The notes beneath the pieces were generated by a model, which did not search any database, had not been told where the DNA came from, and saw only the letters and a list, made by a program, of their open reading frames with translations. The position numbers and the translations under genes were made by a program. Shown here in pieces: positions 33,934-42,675 of a DNA stretch of 64,000 nucleotides. This stretch comes from CAVUOA01 sp963742955 (GTDB taxonomy: Bacteria; Bacteroidota; Ignavibacteria; Tepidaquicellales; OLB5). The stretch lies in assembly GCA_963742955.1 (NCBI GenBank), contig CAVUOA010000009.1, forward strand, positions 1,107,761 to 1,171,760, in the 5' to 3' direction. The stretch's first letter is position 1. The number at the start of each line of letters is the position of its first letter.

Positions 33934-35156
33934 TTACCCTGTTTAATGGAAGCTACTGCAATGAGCAGGATGTCCTCCGGGAGTTGGTCGACCGGACCGG
34001 GTGCCGGGTGATCCGCGACGAGGACGTGGTGGCGTCCGCCAGCGCACTTTCCGGTCTGGCGGCCAACAAGATCCACAAGGCGTTTTCCGGAAAAGCGTCG
34101 GCTTTCAACACCTTTACGCACGAGAAGGAACGTTCGATCACTTACCTGCGCCTGGCCATGGCCGAAATGCTGTCCTCAACCGGCCTGCTCGTGGCCGGCT
34201 TCTCGAGCCATCTGGTTCCGAGGAAGATCAGCCATGTCCTGCGAGTCTGTCTGGTTGCGGATCTGAAATCCCGGTCCGCCGCGGCGGCCCTGCAAGCGGG
34301 GGTGTCCGCCAAGGAGGCCGGCAAACTCGTTCGCAAACAGGACGAGGTCGCGGCCCTGTGGGTGGGTACCGTTGCGGGCAACAGCGACCCGTGGGCCGCT
34401 GCCCTCTACGACATCGTGATCCCCACGGACAAGGTGCCGGTGAAGGAGGCGGCTGATCTGATCACCCGTTTCCTTGGCCGGGACATTTTACAGATCACCC
34501 CCCAGTCACAGCAGGCGGTTCACGACTTTCTGTTGGCCGCCCGGATCGAGGTCGCCCTGGCCAGGGAAGGCCATCACGTCGAGGTTGACGCCGAAAACGG
34601 TTTTGTCACTCTGACCATCAACAAGCATGTCCTGATGTTGAACCGGCTGGAAGAGGAGCTCAAATCCATCGCTTCAAAGGTGCCCGGAGTCGGTTCCTTG
34701 GCCACAAAGATCGGCAAGGGCTATCATCAGGCCGACATCTACCGCAAGGTTGACTTCGAGCTGCCCTCCAAGGTGCTGCTGGTTGACGATGAGCGCGAGT
34801 TTGTCCAGACGCTGTCCGAACGGCTGCTCATGCGCGACATGGGCTCAGCGGTAGCCTACGACGGGGATTCCGCGCTGCGCATGATCCACGAGGATGAGCC
34901 GGAGGTCATGATCCTGGACTTGAAGATGCCCGGGATCGACGGCATTGAAGTACTGCGCCGAGTCAAACAGACGCGGCCGGAAATCGAAGTGATCATCCTG
35001 ACCGGCCACGGCTCCGAGGAGGACCGGGCGACCTGCCTGAAGCTGGGCGCCTTCGCCTATCTCCAGAAGCCGGTGGACATCGACCGGCTCACCGAAACCC
35101 TCAAGCAGGCCAATGAAAAAATGCGGCAGAACTTAGCCGCCATGAAAAATGCCTGA
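33924..35156 (+). CDS. Cytidylate-kinase-like / BON-like / receiver fusion protein
   Basis: 410 residues; the ATG at 33924 follows GAAGAGG and lies inside the end of sulP. Residues 1-185 resemble the cytidylate-kinase-like (Cmk2) fold: FNGSYCNEQDVLREL in place of a P-loop, and ISHVLRVCLVADLKSR with VSAKEAGKLVRKQDEV. The GxxGxGKS residues are absent, so catalysis is doubtful. Residues 195-265 look like a BON domain (ARIEVALAREG, VTLTINKHV, VPGVGSL). A receiver occupies 283-400 (LLVDDE, phospho-Asp332 in ILDLKMPG, YLQKPVD). I know no characterised protein of this architecture; it may translate phosphorylation into control of the transporter. Confidence 0.8.
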   Translation: MSMITLFNGSYCNEQDVLRELVDRTGCRVIRDEDVVASASALSGLAANKIHKAFSGKASAFNTFTHEKERSITYLRLAMAEMLSSTGLLVAGFSSHLVPRKISHVLRVCLVADLKSRSAAAALQAGVSAKEAGKLVRKQDEVAALWVGTVAGNSDPWAAALYDIVIPTDKVPVKEAADLITRFLGRDILQITPQSQQAVHDFLLAARIEVALAREGHHVEVDAENGFVTLTINKHVLMLNRLEEELKSIASKVPGVGSLATKIGKGYHQADIYRKVDFELPSKVLLVDDEREFVQTLSERLLMRDMGSAVAYDGDSALRMIHEDEPEVMILDLKMPGIDGIEVLRRVKQTRPEIEVIILTGHGSEEDRATCLKLGAFAYLQKPVDIDRLTETLKQANEKMRQNLAAMKNA

Positions 35157-35191
35157 GTCATGTTCCGGCGCCGCCGAAGGCAGGGGTGTCT

Positions 35192-36946
35192 ATGACATTG
35201 TGGAGCTCACTCAAACCCGCTTTCTGGGATCATGAAGACATCGCATCCGGTCCGTACAAGCATCTGTTCAACTTTCGCCGGATGTGGAAGCTGGCCGTTT
35301 TCAGCACGGCGGCGGTCGCACTATTGCCGCTCATCTTCATGACCGTGGTCGACTATAAAGTCAACCAGCAGGCCATCGAGTCCGAAATCTACTATCAGAC
35401 CGCGCGACTCGTATCGAACACCCGGAGAAGCATTACGTTTTTCCTGTCCGAACGCCGTTCCGCCTTGAATTTCATCGATAAAGACAACTCCTATCAGGCG
35501 CTGGGCGATCCTGCGCGTCTCACGGCGCTGCAGGAAAATCTCAAGAAGAGCTTCGGCGGGTTCACCGATCTGGGGGTGATCGACGACACCGGGCTTCAGC
35601 ATACCTACGTGGGACCTTACAGCCTAGCGGGCAAAAATTACAGCGACCAGGATTGGTTCAAAGAGCTGCGCAGCGGAGGGGCTCACATCAGCGACGTTTT
35701 TTTAGGGCTCCGGCGGAAGCCCCACCTGGTCATATCCGTGAAGCACGATCTGCCGACAGGGCGCTTTTACATCCTGCGGGCCTCCATCGACACCCAGCAG
35801 TTCAACGATCTGCTTTCCGAAGTCGAGGTGAGCGGCGAGGGGGATATCTTTATCGTCAACACGGAGGGAGTGCTGCAAACAGATTCGCGGCTTTTCGGCA
35901 GCGCGCTGGGACGCTCCCCCATCGCTGTTCCGGGGTTTTCCCCGAAGACCCAGGTGCTGGAAGTCACATCGGCCGGAGAGGAGTTCATTACCGGCTATGC
36001 CTTTATCTCCGGGACCCCGTTTGTTCTGATGGCGGTCAAGAAGAAAAGCGAACTCCTGAAGCCCTGGAACGAAACCCGCAAGAAGCTGATTGTGTTCCTG
36101 GTGCTGAGCATCACGATCATCCTGATGGTGATTTTGGGGGTGTCCACCTACCTCGTCAACCAGATCCACGCGGCGGATCACACACGCGTCATGACTCTGC
36201 ACAAGGTGGAATACGCCAACAAAATGGCCTCCCTGGGGAGGCTTTCGGCCGGCGTGGCGCACGAGATCAACAACCCGCTCGCCATTATCAACGAAAAAGC
36301 GGGCCTGATGAAAGACCTGATCACCCTGCGGAAAGAATACACCGCGGACCCCAAACTGCTTGGTCTGGCGGACTCAATTCTCGCCGCGGTCGAACGGTGC
36401 GCCAACATCACGAAAAGGCTTCTGAGCTTCGCCCGGCACATGGACGTCAAGCTTCAACCCCTGGACGTCGAGCAGATCCTGCGCGAAGTGCTCGGTTTCC
36501 TCGGCAAGGAAGCGGAGTATCGATCGATTGCGGTCCATGTTGCGGTGGACCCCGATGTGCCCAAAATCGAAAGCGACCGCGGCCGGCTTCAGGAGATATT
36601 CCTGAATCTGTTCAACAACGCCTTTGCCGCTCTGGGGGACGGCGGCCGACTGGATGTCACCGCCCGGCGCTCGGACGCCCAGTCCATCGCGGTCAGTGTC
36701 CGGGATACCGGCTGCGGCATTCCGCAGGCCGACCTCAAGCGGATCTTCGATCCCTTCTTCTCCACCAAGACCGAACGCGGCGGCACCGGTCTGGGGCTGT
36801 CCATCACCTACGGGCTCGTACAGGAAATCGGCGGCGATATCAGCGTGGAGAGCCAGGTGGGCCAGGGAACGGAGTTCACGGTCCGGTTGCCTTTAAAACT
36901 CGAAAGCGTAAGGAAACCCAAGCATGAGAGTCCTGTTGGTGGATGA
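35192..36946 (+). CDS. Membrane sensor histidine kinase with dCache domain (HK 2)
   Basis: 584 residues from the ATG at 35192 (a GTG two codons earlier is possible). Architecture as HK 1: one helix near residue 35-55, periplasmic dCache-like sensor (DQDWFKEL, ISDVFLGLRRKPH), second helix near 300-320, no obvious HAMP, HisKA box SAGVAHEINNPLAII with phospho-His about 357, then LFNNAFAALGDGGRL, DTGCGIP and GGTGLGLS. Its last 23 bases overlap the following receiver gene. HK 1 and HK 2 are clear paralogues on opposite strands, either side of the SulP gene. Confidence 0.92.
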   Translation: MTLWSSLKPAFWDHEDIASGPYKHLFNFRRMWKLAVFSTAAVALLPLIFMTVVDYKVNQQAIESEIYYQTARLVSNTRRSITFFLSERRSALNFIDKDNSYQALGDPARLTALQENLKKSFGGFTDLGVIDDTGLQHTYVGPYSLAGKNYSDQDWFKELRSGGAHISDVFLGLRRKPHLVISVKHDLPTGRFYILRASIDTQQFNDLLSEVEVSGEGDIFIVNTEGVLQTDSRLFGSALGRSPIAVPGFSPKTQVLEVTSAGEEFITGYAFISGTPFVLMAVKKKSELLKPWNETRKKLIVFLVLSITIILMVILGVSTYLVNQIHAADHTRVMTLHKVEYANKMASLGRLSAGVAHEINNPLAIINEKAGLMKDLITLRKEYTADPKLLGLADSILAAVERCANITKRLLSFARHMDVKLQPLDVEQILREVLGFLGKEAEYRSIAVHVAVDPDVPKIESDRGRLQEIFLNLFNNAFAALGDGGRLDVTARRSDAQSIAVSVRDTGCGIPQADLKRIFDPFFSTKTERGGTGLGLSITYGLVQEIGGDISVESQVGQGTEFTVRLPLKLESVRKPKHESPVGG

Positions 36947-37283
36947 CGAGGAAGAACTCGTGACGGCATTGGCGGAGCGTTTGAGCCTGCGGGGAATTGA
37001 CGCTCTGTGGGCGACGTCGGCGGAGGAAGCTCTGCGTCTTTTGGAGACGCAGGGCTTCGATATCGCGGTCTTGGACGTCAAAATGCCCAAAATCGATGGG
37101 CTGCAGCTGAAGAAACTCATGCAGGAGATGCGCCCCGGCATGAAATTCATATTCGTCACGGGGCACGGCTCGGACCGCGATTTCAAGACCGGTGTCTCAG
37201 AGGTCGGTGCCGATTACTATCTCGTGAAGCCGCTGAAAATCGAAGATTTGATCGCCAAGATGAAAGAGGTGCTGGAAAGCTGA
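36924..37283 (+). CDS. Single-domain response regulator
   Basis: A 119-residue receiver: MRVLLVDDEEELV, phospho-Asp51 in VLDVKMPKIDG, IFVTGHGSD, YYLVKPLK. It begins within the end of HK 2, so translational coupling and cognate pairing are likely. No output domain, so it acts by protein contact or as a phosphorelay intermediate. Confidence 0.92.
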   Translation: MRVLLVDDEEELVTALAERLSLRGIDALWATSAEEALRLLETQGFDIAVLDVKMPKIDGLQLKKLMQEMRPGMKFIFVTGHGSDRDFKTGVSEVGADYYLVKPLKIEDLIAKMKEVLES

Positions 37284-37295
37284 AGGAGGCCTGAA

Positions 37296-37961
37296 GTGAA
37301 CATCCACGATGCTCAGATCGGTCTCAGCGGGGTTCAATTTTTCGGAAAGATGGCGGCTTCGATCTCCCACGAGATCAAAAATGTGCTGGCCATCATCAAC
37401 GAAAATGCCGGGTTGCTCGAAGACATCTGCTTCATGGCCGAGCGCGGCAAGCCGATCGACCCCGCGCGTCTGAAAAGGATGTCCGGCAGCGTCAAGGAGC
37501 AGATCCGGCGGGCGGATTCCATTATGACCGTGATGAACCGGTTCGCCCACAGCGTGGACGAAGCGTCCGTTTCGATCGACGTCAGCGAGGTGGCGCAGCT
37601 GCTCGTGTCGCTTTCAGCGCGGTTTGTGGCCATGCGGGGTGTCGTGTTGCAGGTCGCTAAACCGGCCGGGCCGGTCGCCATCACTACCTTTCCGTTTGCC
37701 CTGCTGAATCTTCTCTGGCTCTGCCTGGATTACGCCATGGCCGTCGTGGGGTCGGGCAAAACGATTGAGCTTCTCGCCGAAAAAACGGGAGATGGTGCAT
37801 GGTTCCGGTTCGGCAGGCTTGAAAACATGGAGGCAGATGGCGCACCTCCGTTTCCGTCCGAAAGGGAAACCGCGTTGGGCCAGGCGGTGCATGCGCAGAT
37901 CCTCCGAGACCCGGCCGCACGCGAGGTCAGCGTTCTGCTGGCCCACGACCGAAACGCATAA
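37296..37961 (+). CDS. Histidine-kinase-like protein with phospho-His but no usable ATPase domain
   Basis: 221 residues from a GTG preceded by AAGGAGG. An intact HisKA-like box, FGKMAASISHEIKNVLAII with His25, is followed by a second helix (KEQIRRADSIMTVMNRFAHS). Beyond residue 110 the chain has the length of an HATPase fold but none of its N, G1, F or G2 motifs (no DxGxG or GxGLG). It therefore resembles a histidine phosphotransferase such as Spo0B or ChpT, which evolved from kinases in this way. Lying between two lone receivers, it may shuttle phosphate between them. Confidence 0.75.
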   Translation: MNIHDAQIGLSGVQFFGKMAASISHEIKNVLAIINENAGLLEDICFMAERGKPIDPARLKRMSGSVKEQIRRADSIMTVMNRFAHSVDEASVSIDVSEVAQLLVSLSARFVAMRGVVLQVAKPAGPVAITTFPFALLNLLWLCLDYAMAVVGSGKTIELLAEKTGDGAWFRFGRLENMEADGAPPFPSERETALGQAVHAQILRDPAAREVSVLLAHDRNA

Positions 37962-38005
37962 TATCGCATGTCGCTTGATGCACGCTTTTTCAAAGGAGCC
38001 ATGCC

Positions 38006-38434
38006 ATGACGGAAAAAGTTTTAATCGTCGATGATGAGAAGGGGTTTCTGGACGTTCTGGCCGAACGCATGCAGAGCCGCGGCATGGAGGTGACCACGGC
38101 AACCTCGGCCAAAGAGGCCCTCCAAAAACTGGAGGAGGAGAGCTTTGACGCCATCGTGCTCGACCTGATGATGCCCGAAATGGGGGGCATCGAAGCCTTG
38201 CAGCGCATCAAGGAGAAAAGCCCGGACTCCGAGGTGATCCTGCTCACCGGTCAGCCTTCGGTGTCCAAAGGGGTCGAGGCCATGAAGCTCGGCGCCACGG
38301 ATTTTCTCATCAAACCGGCCGATATCAACGAACTCACGGAGAAAATCAAGCTGGCCAAAACGCACCGCATGATTGTGGTGGAAAAGAAGACCGCCCAAAA
38401 AATGAAAGACATCCTCAAGACCAAAGGCGAGTAG
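38006..38434 (+). CDS. Single-domain response regulator with C-terminal extension
   Basis: A 142-residue protein. Receiver residues 1-120: EKVLIVDDEKGF, phospho-Asp53 in VLDLMMPEMGG, ILLTGQPS, FLIKPADI. About 25 lysine-rich residues follow (KTHRMIVVEKKTAQKMKDILK). It has its own ribosome-binding site (AAAGGAG) 44 bp after the phosphotransferase-like gene. Last gene of the signalling island; convergent with the Pot-type transporter genes. Confidence 0.9.
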   Translation: MTEKVLIVDDEKGFLDVLAERMQSRGMEVTTATSAKEALQKLEEESFDAIVLDLMMPEMGGIEALQRIKEKSPDSEVILLTGQPSVSKGVEAMKLGATDFLIKPADINELTEKIKLAKTHRMIVVEKKTAQKMKDILKTKGE

Positions 38435-38466
38435 AACGGAGAAGCGGACGGGATGTCTCACCCCTG

Positions 38467-39273
38467 CTAAGCGTTTCTGTTTTCCGGCGCCAGCGCCCCC
38501 ATCAGCCGCGGCAGGTCGCCGAAGCGGCCGATAAGGCTGAAGATCAGCGCGGCCAGCAGCACGAAGACGATCGTCACCGCGGCCATGACCGGAGTGTAGC
38601 CGTAGCGCAAGGCATTGAAGATCTTGATCGGCAGGGTTTCGACCGTGAAGCCGGCGACCATGTAGGCCACGATGTACTCGTTCAGGCTCAGCACGAAGCA
38701 GAAGGCGTAGCCGGAAACCATGTAGGAGCGCACCATGGGGAAGACCACGGTGCGGAAAACCGCCTTGGAGTCGGCGCCCATGGTTTCGGCGGCCTCGATG
38801 ATCCCGCGGTCGATGGACTCGAAGCCGAGCGAGATGGTAACGAGCGGCAGCGTCACGAAGAAGATGGCGTGGGAGACGATCGTCGCCACCATCTGCCCGT
38901 AGAGACCCACCGTGGCCCAGAACGTGAGAAACCCCAGGGCGGTGATGACCGGCGGCAGCATGAAGGGCGCGATGCCGAGCATGAAAAGGGCGCGGGCGTA
39001 GAACACCCGGTAGCGCCAGAGAAAGTAGGCAAGCGGCAGAGCGATCGAGATAGCCGCCAGACTCGACAAGGTGGCGATGATCATGCTGTTCTCGATGGGG
39101 ATGAGCCAGGCGCTCTCCGTGAAGAGTTCGACGTACCAGTTCAGGGAAACCCCCTGGGGCGGGAAGTACAGGCTCTTCTTCGCGTTCAGCGACACCCCGC
39201 CGACCACCACGATGGGGCTCATCAGGAAAATCAGGACGAGCGTGAGAAACAGCTGGCGCAGGGCTTTGTTCAT
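38467..39273 (-). CDS. ABC transporter permease, PotC-like
   Basis: A 268-residue, six-helix permease. The N-terminus is a signal-anchor-like LRQLFLTLVLIFLMSPIVVVGG; the ATPase-coupling loop is AAETMGADSKAVFRTVVFPMVRS. The order and size fit the PotC/CysW-type second permease of polyamine, iron or thiosulfate importers. Its start overlaps the stop of the PotB-like gene by four bases. Last gene of the four-gene minus-strand operon. Confidence 0.88.
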   Translation of the reverse strand: MNKALRQLFLTLVLIFLMSPIVVVGGVSLNAKKSLYFPPQGVSLNWYVELFTESAWLIPIENSMIIATLSSLAAISIALPLAYFLWRYRVFYARALFMLGIAPFMLPPVITALGFLTFWATVGLYGQMVATIVSHAIFFVTLPLVTISLGFESIDRGIIEAAETMGADSKAVFRTVVFPMVRSYMVSGYAFCFVLSLNEYIVAYMVAGFTVETLPIKIFNALRYGYTPVMAAVTIVFVLLAALIFSLIGRFGDLPRLMGALAPENRNA

Positions 39274-40130
39274 CGGTCGGTCGGCCCCCTGCTTTTCCCG
39301 ATCAGTATGGTCAGCCCGACCAGAACCAGGCTCACGACCATGAAAAACACCGCCATGGCGGCCGCCAACGGCAGGTTGGAGTGGTACACAGCCTCATCGG
39401 TGATCAGCACCGAAAGCGTCCAGTGCTGGGGACGGCCCAGGATCTCGGGGATGAGATAGGTGCCTAACGAGAAGGCGAACACCATAACCAGGGTGGCGAC
39501 AATGGCGCTGCGCAGCGAGCCCAGCACCACCGTGAAAAATGTCGTCACGGGGGATGCGCCCAGGGTCTGGGCGGCCTCCGGCAGGTGCGGGTCGAGCCGC
39601 GAGAGCGGCGGGTAGAGCACCAGCACGGTGTAGGGGAAGGCGATGTAGCACATGCCGGCCGTCAGGGCCCAGAACCCGGGCGACCAGCTCACCGGCTTTT
39701 CCATGAGCCCCAGCCAGACGAAGAGGTTTGAAATGCCCGCCGTCTGCGAGAGCAGCAGGGACCAGGCGAACGCCACGATGACCGCCGACAGCGAGAGCAC
39801 CGATACCAGGATGACCAGCCACACCACCTGGGCCTTGCGCCGCATGCGCGTGATGAAATAGGTGAACGGAAATCCGACGGCGACACAGACAGCGGCGCAC
39901 AGGGCCGAGATGAAGATGGAGAACACCAGCACCCGGCCGAAAAGCACGGTGAAGAGATTCGCGAAGTTGTCGATGGAGAAATCGGTCGTGTAGAAACCGC
40001 CCGGCTCGCGCTTGAAGAAACTCACGGCCAGCATGATTCCGAAGGGGATGACGAAGAAGACCAGGAGCATCACCGCCGGGTAGAGAATCGGCAGGTGAAC
40101 GCGCAGCCCGTGGGGTTTGTCATCCATCAT
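39270..40130 (-). CDS. ABC transporter permease, PotB-like
   Basis: A 286-residue, six-helix permease with the coupling loop AAQTLGASPVTTFFTVVLGSL and the conserved N-terminal pattern YPAVMLLVFFVIPFGIMLAVS. It overlaps the ATPase gene upstream and the PotC-like gene downstream by four bases each, so the three are translated as a unit. Confidence 0.88.
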   Translation of the reverse strand: MMDDKPHGLRVHLPILYPAVMLLVFFVIPFGIMLAVSFFKREPGGFYTTDFSIDNFANLFTVLFGRVLVFSIFISALCAAVCVAVGFPFTYFITRMRRKAQVVWLVILVSVLSLSAVIVAFAWSLLLSQTAGISNLFVWLGLMEKPVSWSPGFWALTAGMCYIAFPYTVLVLYPPLSRLDPHLPEAAQTLGASPVTTFFTVVLGSLRSAIVATLVMVFAFSLGTYLIPEILGRPQHWTLSVLITDEAVYHSNLPLAAAMAVFFMVVSLVLVGLTILIGKSRGPTDR

Positions 40131-41185
40131 GCGGTCAGCGCCACGCAGGCGGCCGGCGGCAGCACCGCCGTCGCCGTGTCGCCCTGCCGGACCGCCGGGC
40201 GGCTTTTCGGGGTGGATTGGCTGATGATTTGAACCCCATTGCAGTCGAGATAGATCTCGACACTCGAGCCGACGTCGCGCACGAAGGTGACCCGGCCCGT
40301 CAGGTGGTTTTCACCCTCCGGGGCGCCGGCGACCACATAGATGTCCTCGGGTCTTACGGAGAGGGCGATCTCGCTGCCGGCCTTCACGTCCTCCGACATG
40401 GTCTCGATGCTGAGCGTTTTGCCGCAGATCGTCACCTGCCGGCGGCCGCTGCAGATGCCCTTGAGCAGGTTGCTCGTCCCGATGAAGTCCGCAACAAAGG
40501 TGTCGGCCGGGTTGCGGTAGATCTCGAGGGGAGGGCCCATCTGGTGCACCTGGTTGTCGGGCCCCATGACCACGATCAGGTCGGACATGGTCATGGCCTC
40601 GCGCTGGTCGTGGGTGACCAGGATGGTCGTGACCCCCAGCCGCTGCTGGAGCAAGCGCATCTCGAGCTGCATGTCCTCCCGCAGCTTGGCGTCCAGGGCG
40701 GACAGCGGTTCATCCAGCAGAAAGAGCCGCGGCTCGATCGCGAGCGCGCGGGCGATGGCCACGCGCTGGCGCTGGCCGCCGGAGAGCTGCGAGATGTGGC
40801 GGGCGGCGTAGCCGGGCAGGCGCACGAGCTCCAGAAGCTCATCGACCCGACGCCGGCGGGTGGAGGAGTCCGCCTTGCGGATCCGCAGGCTGAAGGCGAT
40901 GTTGTCGCCGACCGACAGATGCGGGAAGAGGGCGAGCGATTGGAACACCATGCCGAAGTTGCGCTGATGGGCGGGCTGGTCGGTGATGTCGGCCTCCTCC
41001 AGCAGGATCCGGCCCCGGGTGGGCCGTTCGAGGCCGGCGATGAGGCGCAGCAGGGTGGTCTTGCCGCACCCCGAGGGGCCCAGAAAGCAGACGAATCGGC
41101 CGTGCGGAATGCGCAACTCCACGTTCTGGACGGCCACCACCGAACCAAAATGTTTGTGAATGTTTTCGAGAAATAATCCGGCCAT
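40127..41185 (-). CDS. ABC transporter ATP-binding protein, PotA-like
   Basis: 352 residues from the ATG at 41185 (MAGLFLENIHKHFG), preferred because the homologous frame starts there. Walker A GPSGCGKTT, signature QLSGGQRQRVAIARAL, Walker B LFLLDEPLSALD, switch ILVTHDQREAM. The C-terminal TOBE-like regulatory domain includes ALSVRPEDIYVV. This domain layout is shared by PotA, CysA and FbpC importer ATPases. A hairpin separates it from the binding-protein gene upstream. Confidence 0.9.
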   Translation of the reverse strand: MAGLFLENIHKHFGSVVAVQNVELRIPHGRFVCFLGPSGCGKTTLLRLIAGLERPTRGRILLEEADITDQPAHQRNFGMVFQSLALFPHLSVGDNIAFSLRIRKADSSTRRRRVDELLELVRLPGYAARHISQLSGGQRQRVAIARALAIEPRLFLLDEPLSALDAKLREDMQLEMRLLQQRLGVTTILVTHDQREAMTMSDLIVVMGPDNQVHQMGPPLEIYRNPADTFVADFIGTSNLLKGICSGRRQVTICGKTLSIETMSEDVKAGSEIALSVRPEDIYVVAGAPEGENHLTGRVTFVRDVGSSVEIYLDCNGVQIISQSTPKSRPAVRQGDTATAVLPPAACVALTA

Positions 41186-41228
41186 GCACGTAAATGAGCC
41201 ATCCCGCGGCAGGCGCAGGATGGCTTGA

Positions 41229-41320
41229 GGGTTCAAGGATTCGAGGGTTCAGGGGTACAAGTGAAACGAGAGCCAGCCTTTCTCTTTGGACCCCCGACCC
41301 CTTGACCCCTCGAACCCTTT
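41229..41320. repeat. Imperfect inverted repeat between binding-protein and ATPase genes
   Basis: The left arm has TTCGAGGGTTCAGGGGT at 41240-41256; the reverse complement of the right arm (about 41297-41315) reads GGTTCGAGGGGTCAAGGGGT. The arms pair over roughly 17 bp with a 40 bp loop. In the transcript it would lie just after the binding-protein stop, where such hairpins raise the level of binding protein relative to the membrane genes. Confidence 0.6.
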
Positions 41321-41327
41321 CAGGAAT

Positions 41328-42398
41328 TTACTTCGTGATCATCTCCGTCCACTTCTGGTTGATCCAGTCGCTGAGCTGGCCGGTGTAAATGTCGTAGCGC
41401 GGAATAATCGGCTTGATATCGCTCGAGACTGCGGCGAAGTCCGCGGCCGTCAGGCCCGTGAGCTCCTTTTTTACAGTTGGGGAAGTGCCGACTTTGAGCG
41501 AGAGCTTCTTCTGGATGTCCGGGCGACACATATAGTTGATGAACACATACGCCTCGGCCATCTTCTTGGAGGACTTGGGAACCGCCCACGCGCCGGAGTC
41601 GAGCACGCCGCCTTCTTTCGGGAAGGTCGAGCGCACCGGGTGATCCTTGCTCGCCAGGGTGGCGACATCATGGTAGTACTGACCCATGGGAATCTCGCCC
41701 GACTTCAGGGCTTGCTCGAACTGGGCCTCGTCGCGGTACCAGAGTTTCACGTTGGGTTTGATCGTGGCGAGTTTGTCGAGTACCTTCTGGATGCCTTCCT
41801 TGGTGTCCAGCACCTTGGTGCCGCCGAAGAAGGTGGTGGCGGTGATTTCAAGCAGGAAGGAGTTGGACGCCAGCGCCAGCAGGCCCAGCTTGTCCTTCTT
41901 GTCCGCGGTCCACATGTCGCCCCAGGACGTGGGGGCTTCGGGGAAGACCTTGGTGTTGGAGACGAGCGTGATGTACCATGACACCGCGCCGATCCCGTCC
42001 ACCTTGCCATCCGGGTACTTGTGGACGAAGACCGGCAGCAGGTTCTTGTAGTTGGGGATCTTGGCGAGATCAAGCGGGGCCCACAGCTTGGTCTTCTGAC
42101 CTCGCAGCATGGGTACCTGGGCGATCATGTTGACGTCGGCCGGGGCAATGCCCGCCTTGGCGGCCTGCTCCAGCTGAACCAGCCAGGCCTCGCCGGTGGG
42201 CTCGGCCACGGACTCGACTTTAATGCCGGTCTCCTTGGTGAAATCGGGGAAGATGTGCTTGTCGAAGGAATCCTTGAAATAGCCGCCGTAGACGCCGACC
42301 TTGAGGGTTTTTTCGGCCGCCAGGGCCGGCTGCGCGACAAAGGCGACGGCCGCGCAAAAAATCAAGATGGACCACAACAGACGGGGTTTTGAGCTCAT
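41328..42398 (-). CDS. ABC transporter extracellular solute-binding protein (PotD-like family 1)
   Basis: 356 residues from the ATG at 42398, which has GAGGAGAA upstream. A signal peptide (SSKPRLLWSILIFCAAVAF, cleavage near ALAAE) is followed by KTLKVGVYGGYFKDSFDKHIF and FTKETGIKVESVAEPTGEAWLVQLEQ, typical of PotD-like binding proteins of the spermidine/putrescine and ferric-iron group. Several ligand-facing tryptophans and tyrosines are present (GAVSWYITLVS, KLWYRDEAQFEQAL), but the ligand is not certain. First gene of the operon. The 277 bp upstream (42399-42675) show no gene. Confidence 0.88.
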   Translation of the reverse strand: MSSKPRLLWSILIFCAAVAFVAQPALAAEKTLKVGVYGGYFKDSFDKHIFPDFTKETGIKVESVAEPTGEAWLVQLEQAAKAGIAPADVNMIAQVPMLRGQKTKLWAPLDLAKIPNYKNLLPVFVHKYPDGKVDGIGAVSWYITLVSNTKVFPEAPTSWGDMWTADKKDKLGLLALASNSFLLEITATTFFGGTKVLDTKEGIQKVLDKLATIKPNVKLWYRDEAQFEQALKSGEIPMGQYYHDVATLASKDHPVRSTFPKEGGVLDSGAWAVPKSSKKMAEAYVFINYMCRPDIQKKLSLKVGTSPTVKKELTGLTAADFAAVSSDIKPIIPRYDIYTGQLSDWINQKWTEMITK

Positions 42399-42675
42399 GG
42401 ACGTTCTCCTCGATAACGGTTGATAAAAAGGTAACGCCTGGAATTCGGAGAATATTGCAGAAAGACCGGAATGAGTCAAGCGCGACACGCGCAAGCGCCG
42501 GGCACACCTTAACGCGGGTGGTAACTGCTAAGGGAGAAAGTCCAAGGGTTCGGCAGAAAGCGATGGAAGTCTATCGACGGTTGGAGTATTGCGTCGTTTA
42601 TCAGCAAGCCCTGTCGATTCGGACAGCAGTTGTTCGACGGGGGACGCGTCCGGGTTTGCGAAGATGTCTATGCCC

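Noticed and set aside
41229..41320. Inverted repeat before the PotA-like gene as a rho-independent terminator
   Set aside because: The loop is long, pairing is imperfect and there is no T run on the transcript's 3' side, so I list it only as a hairpin repeat.
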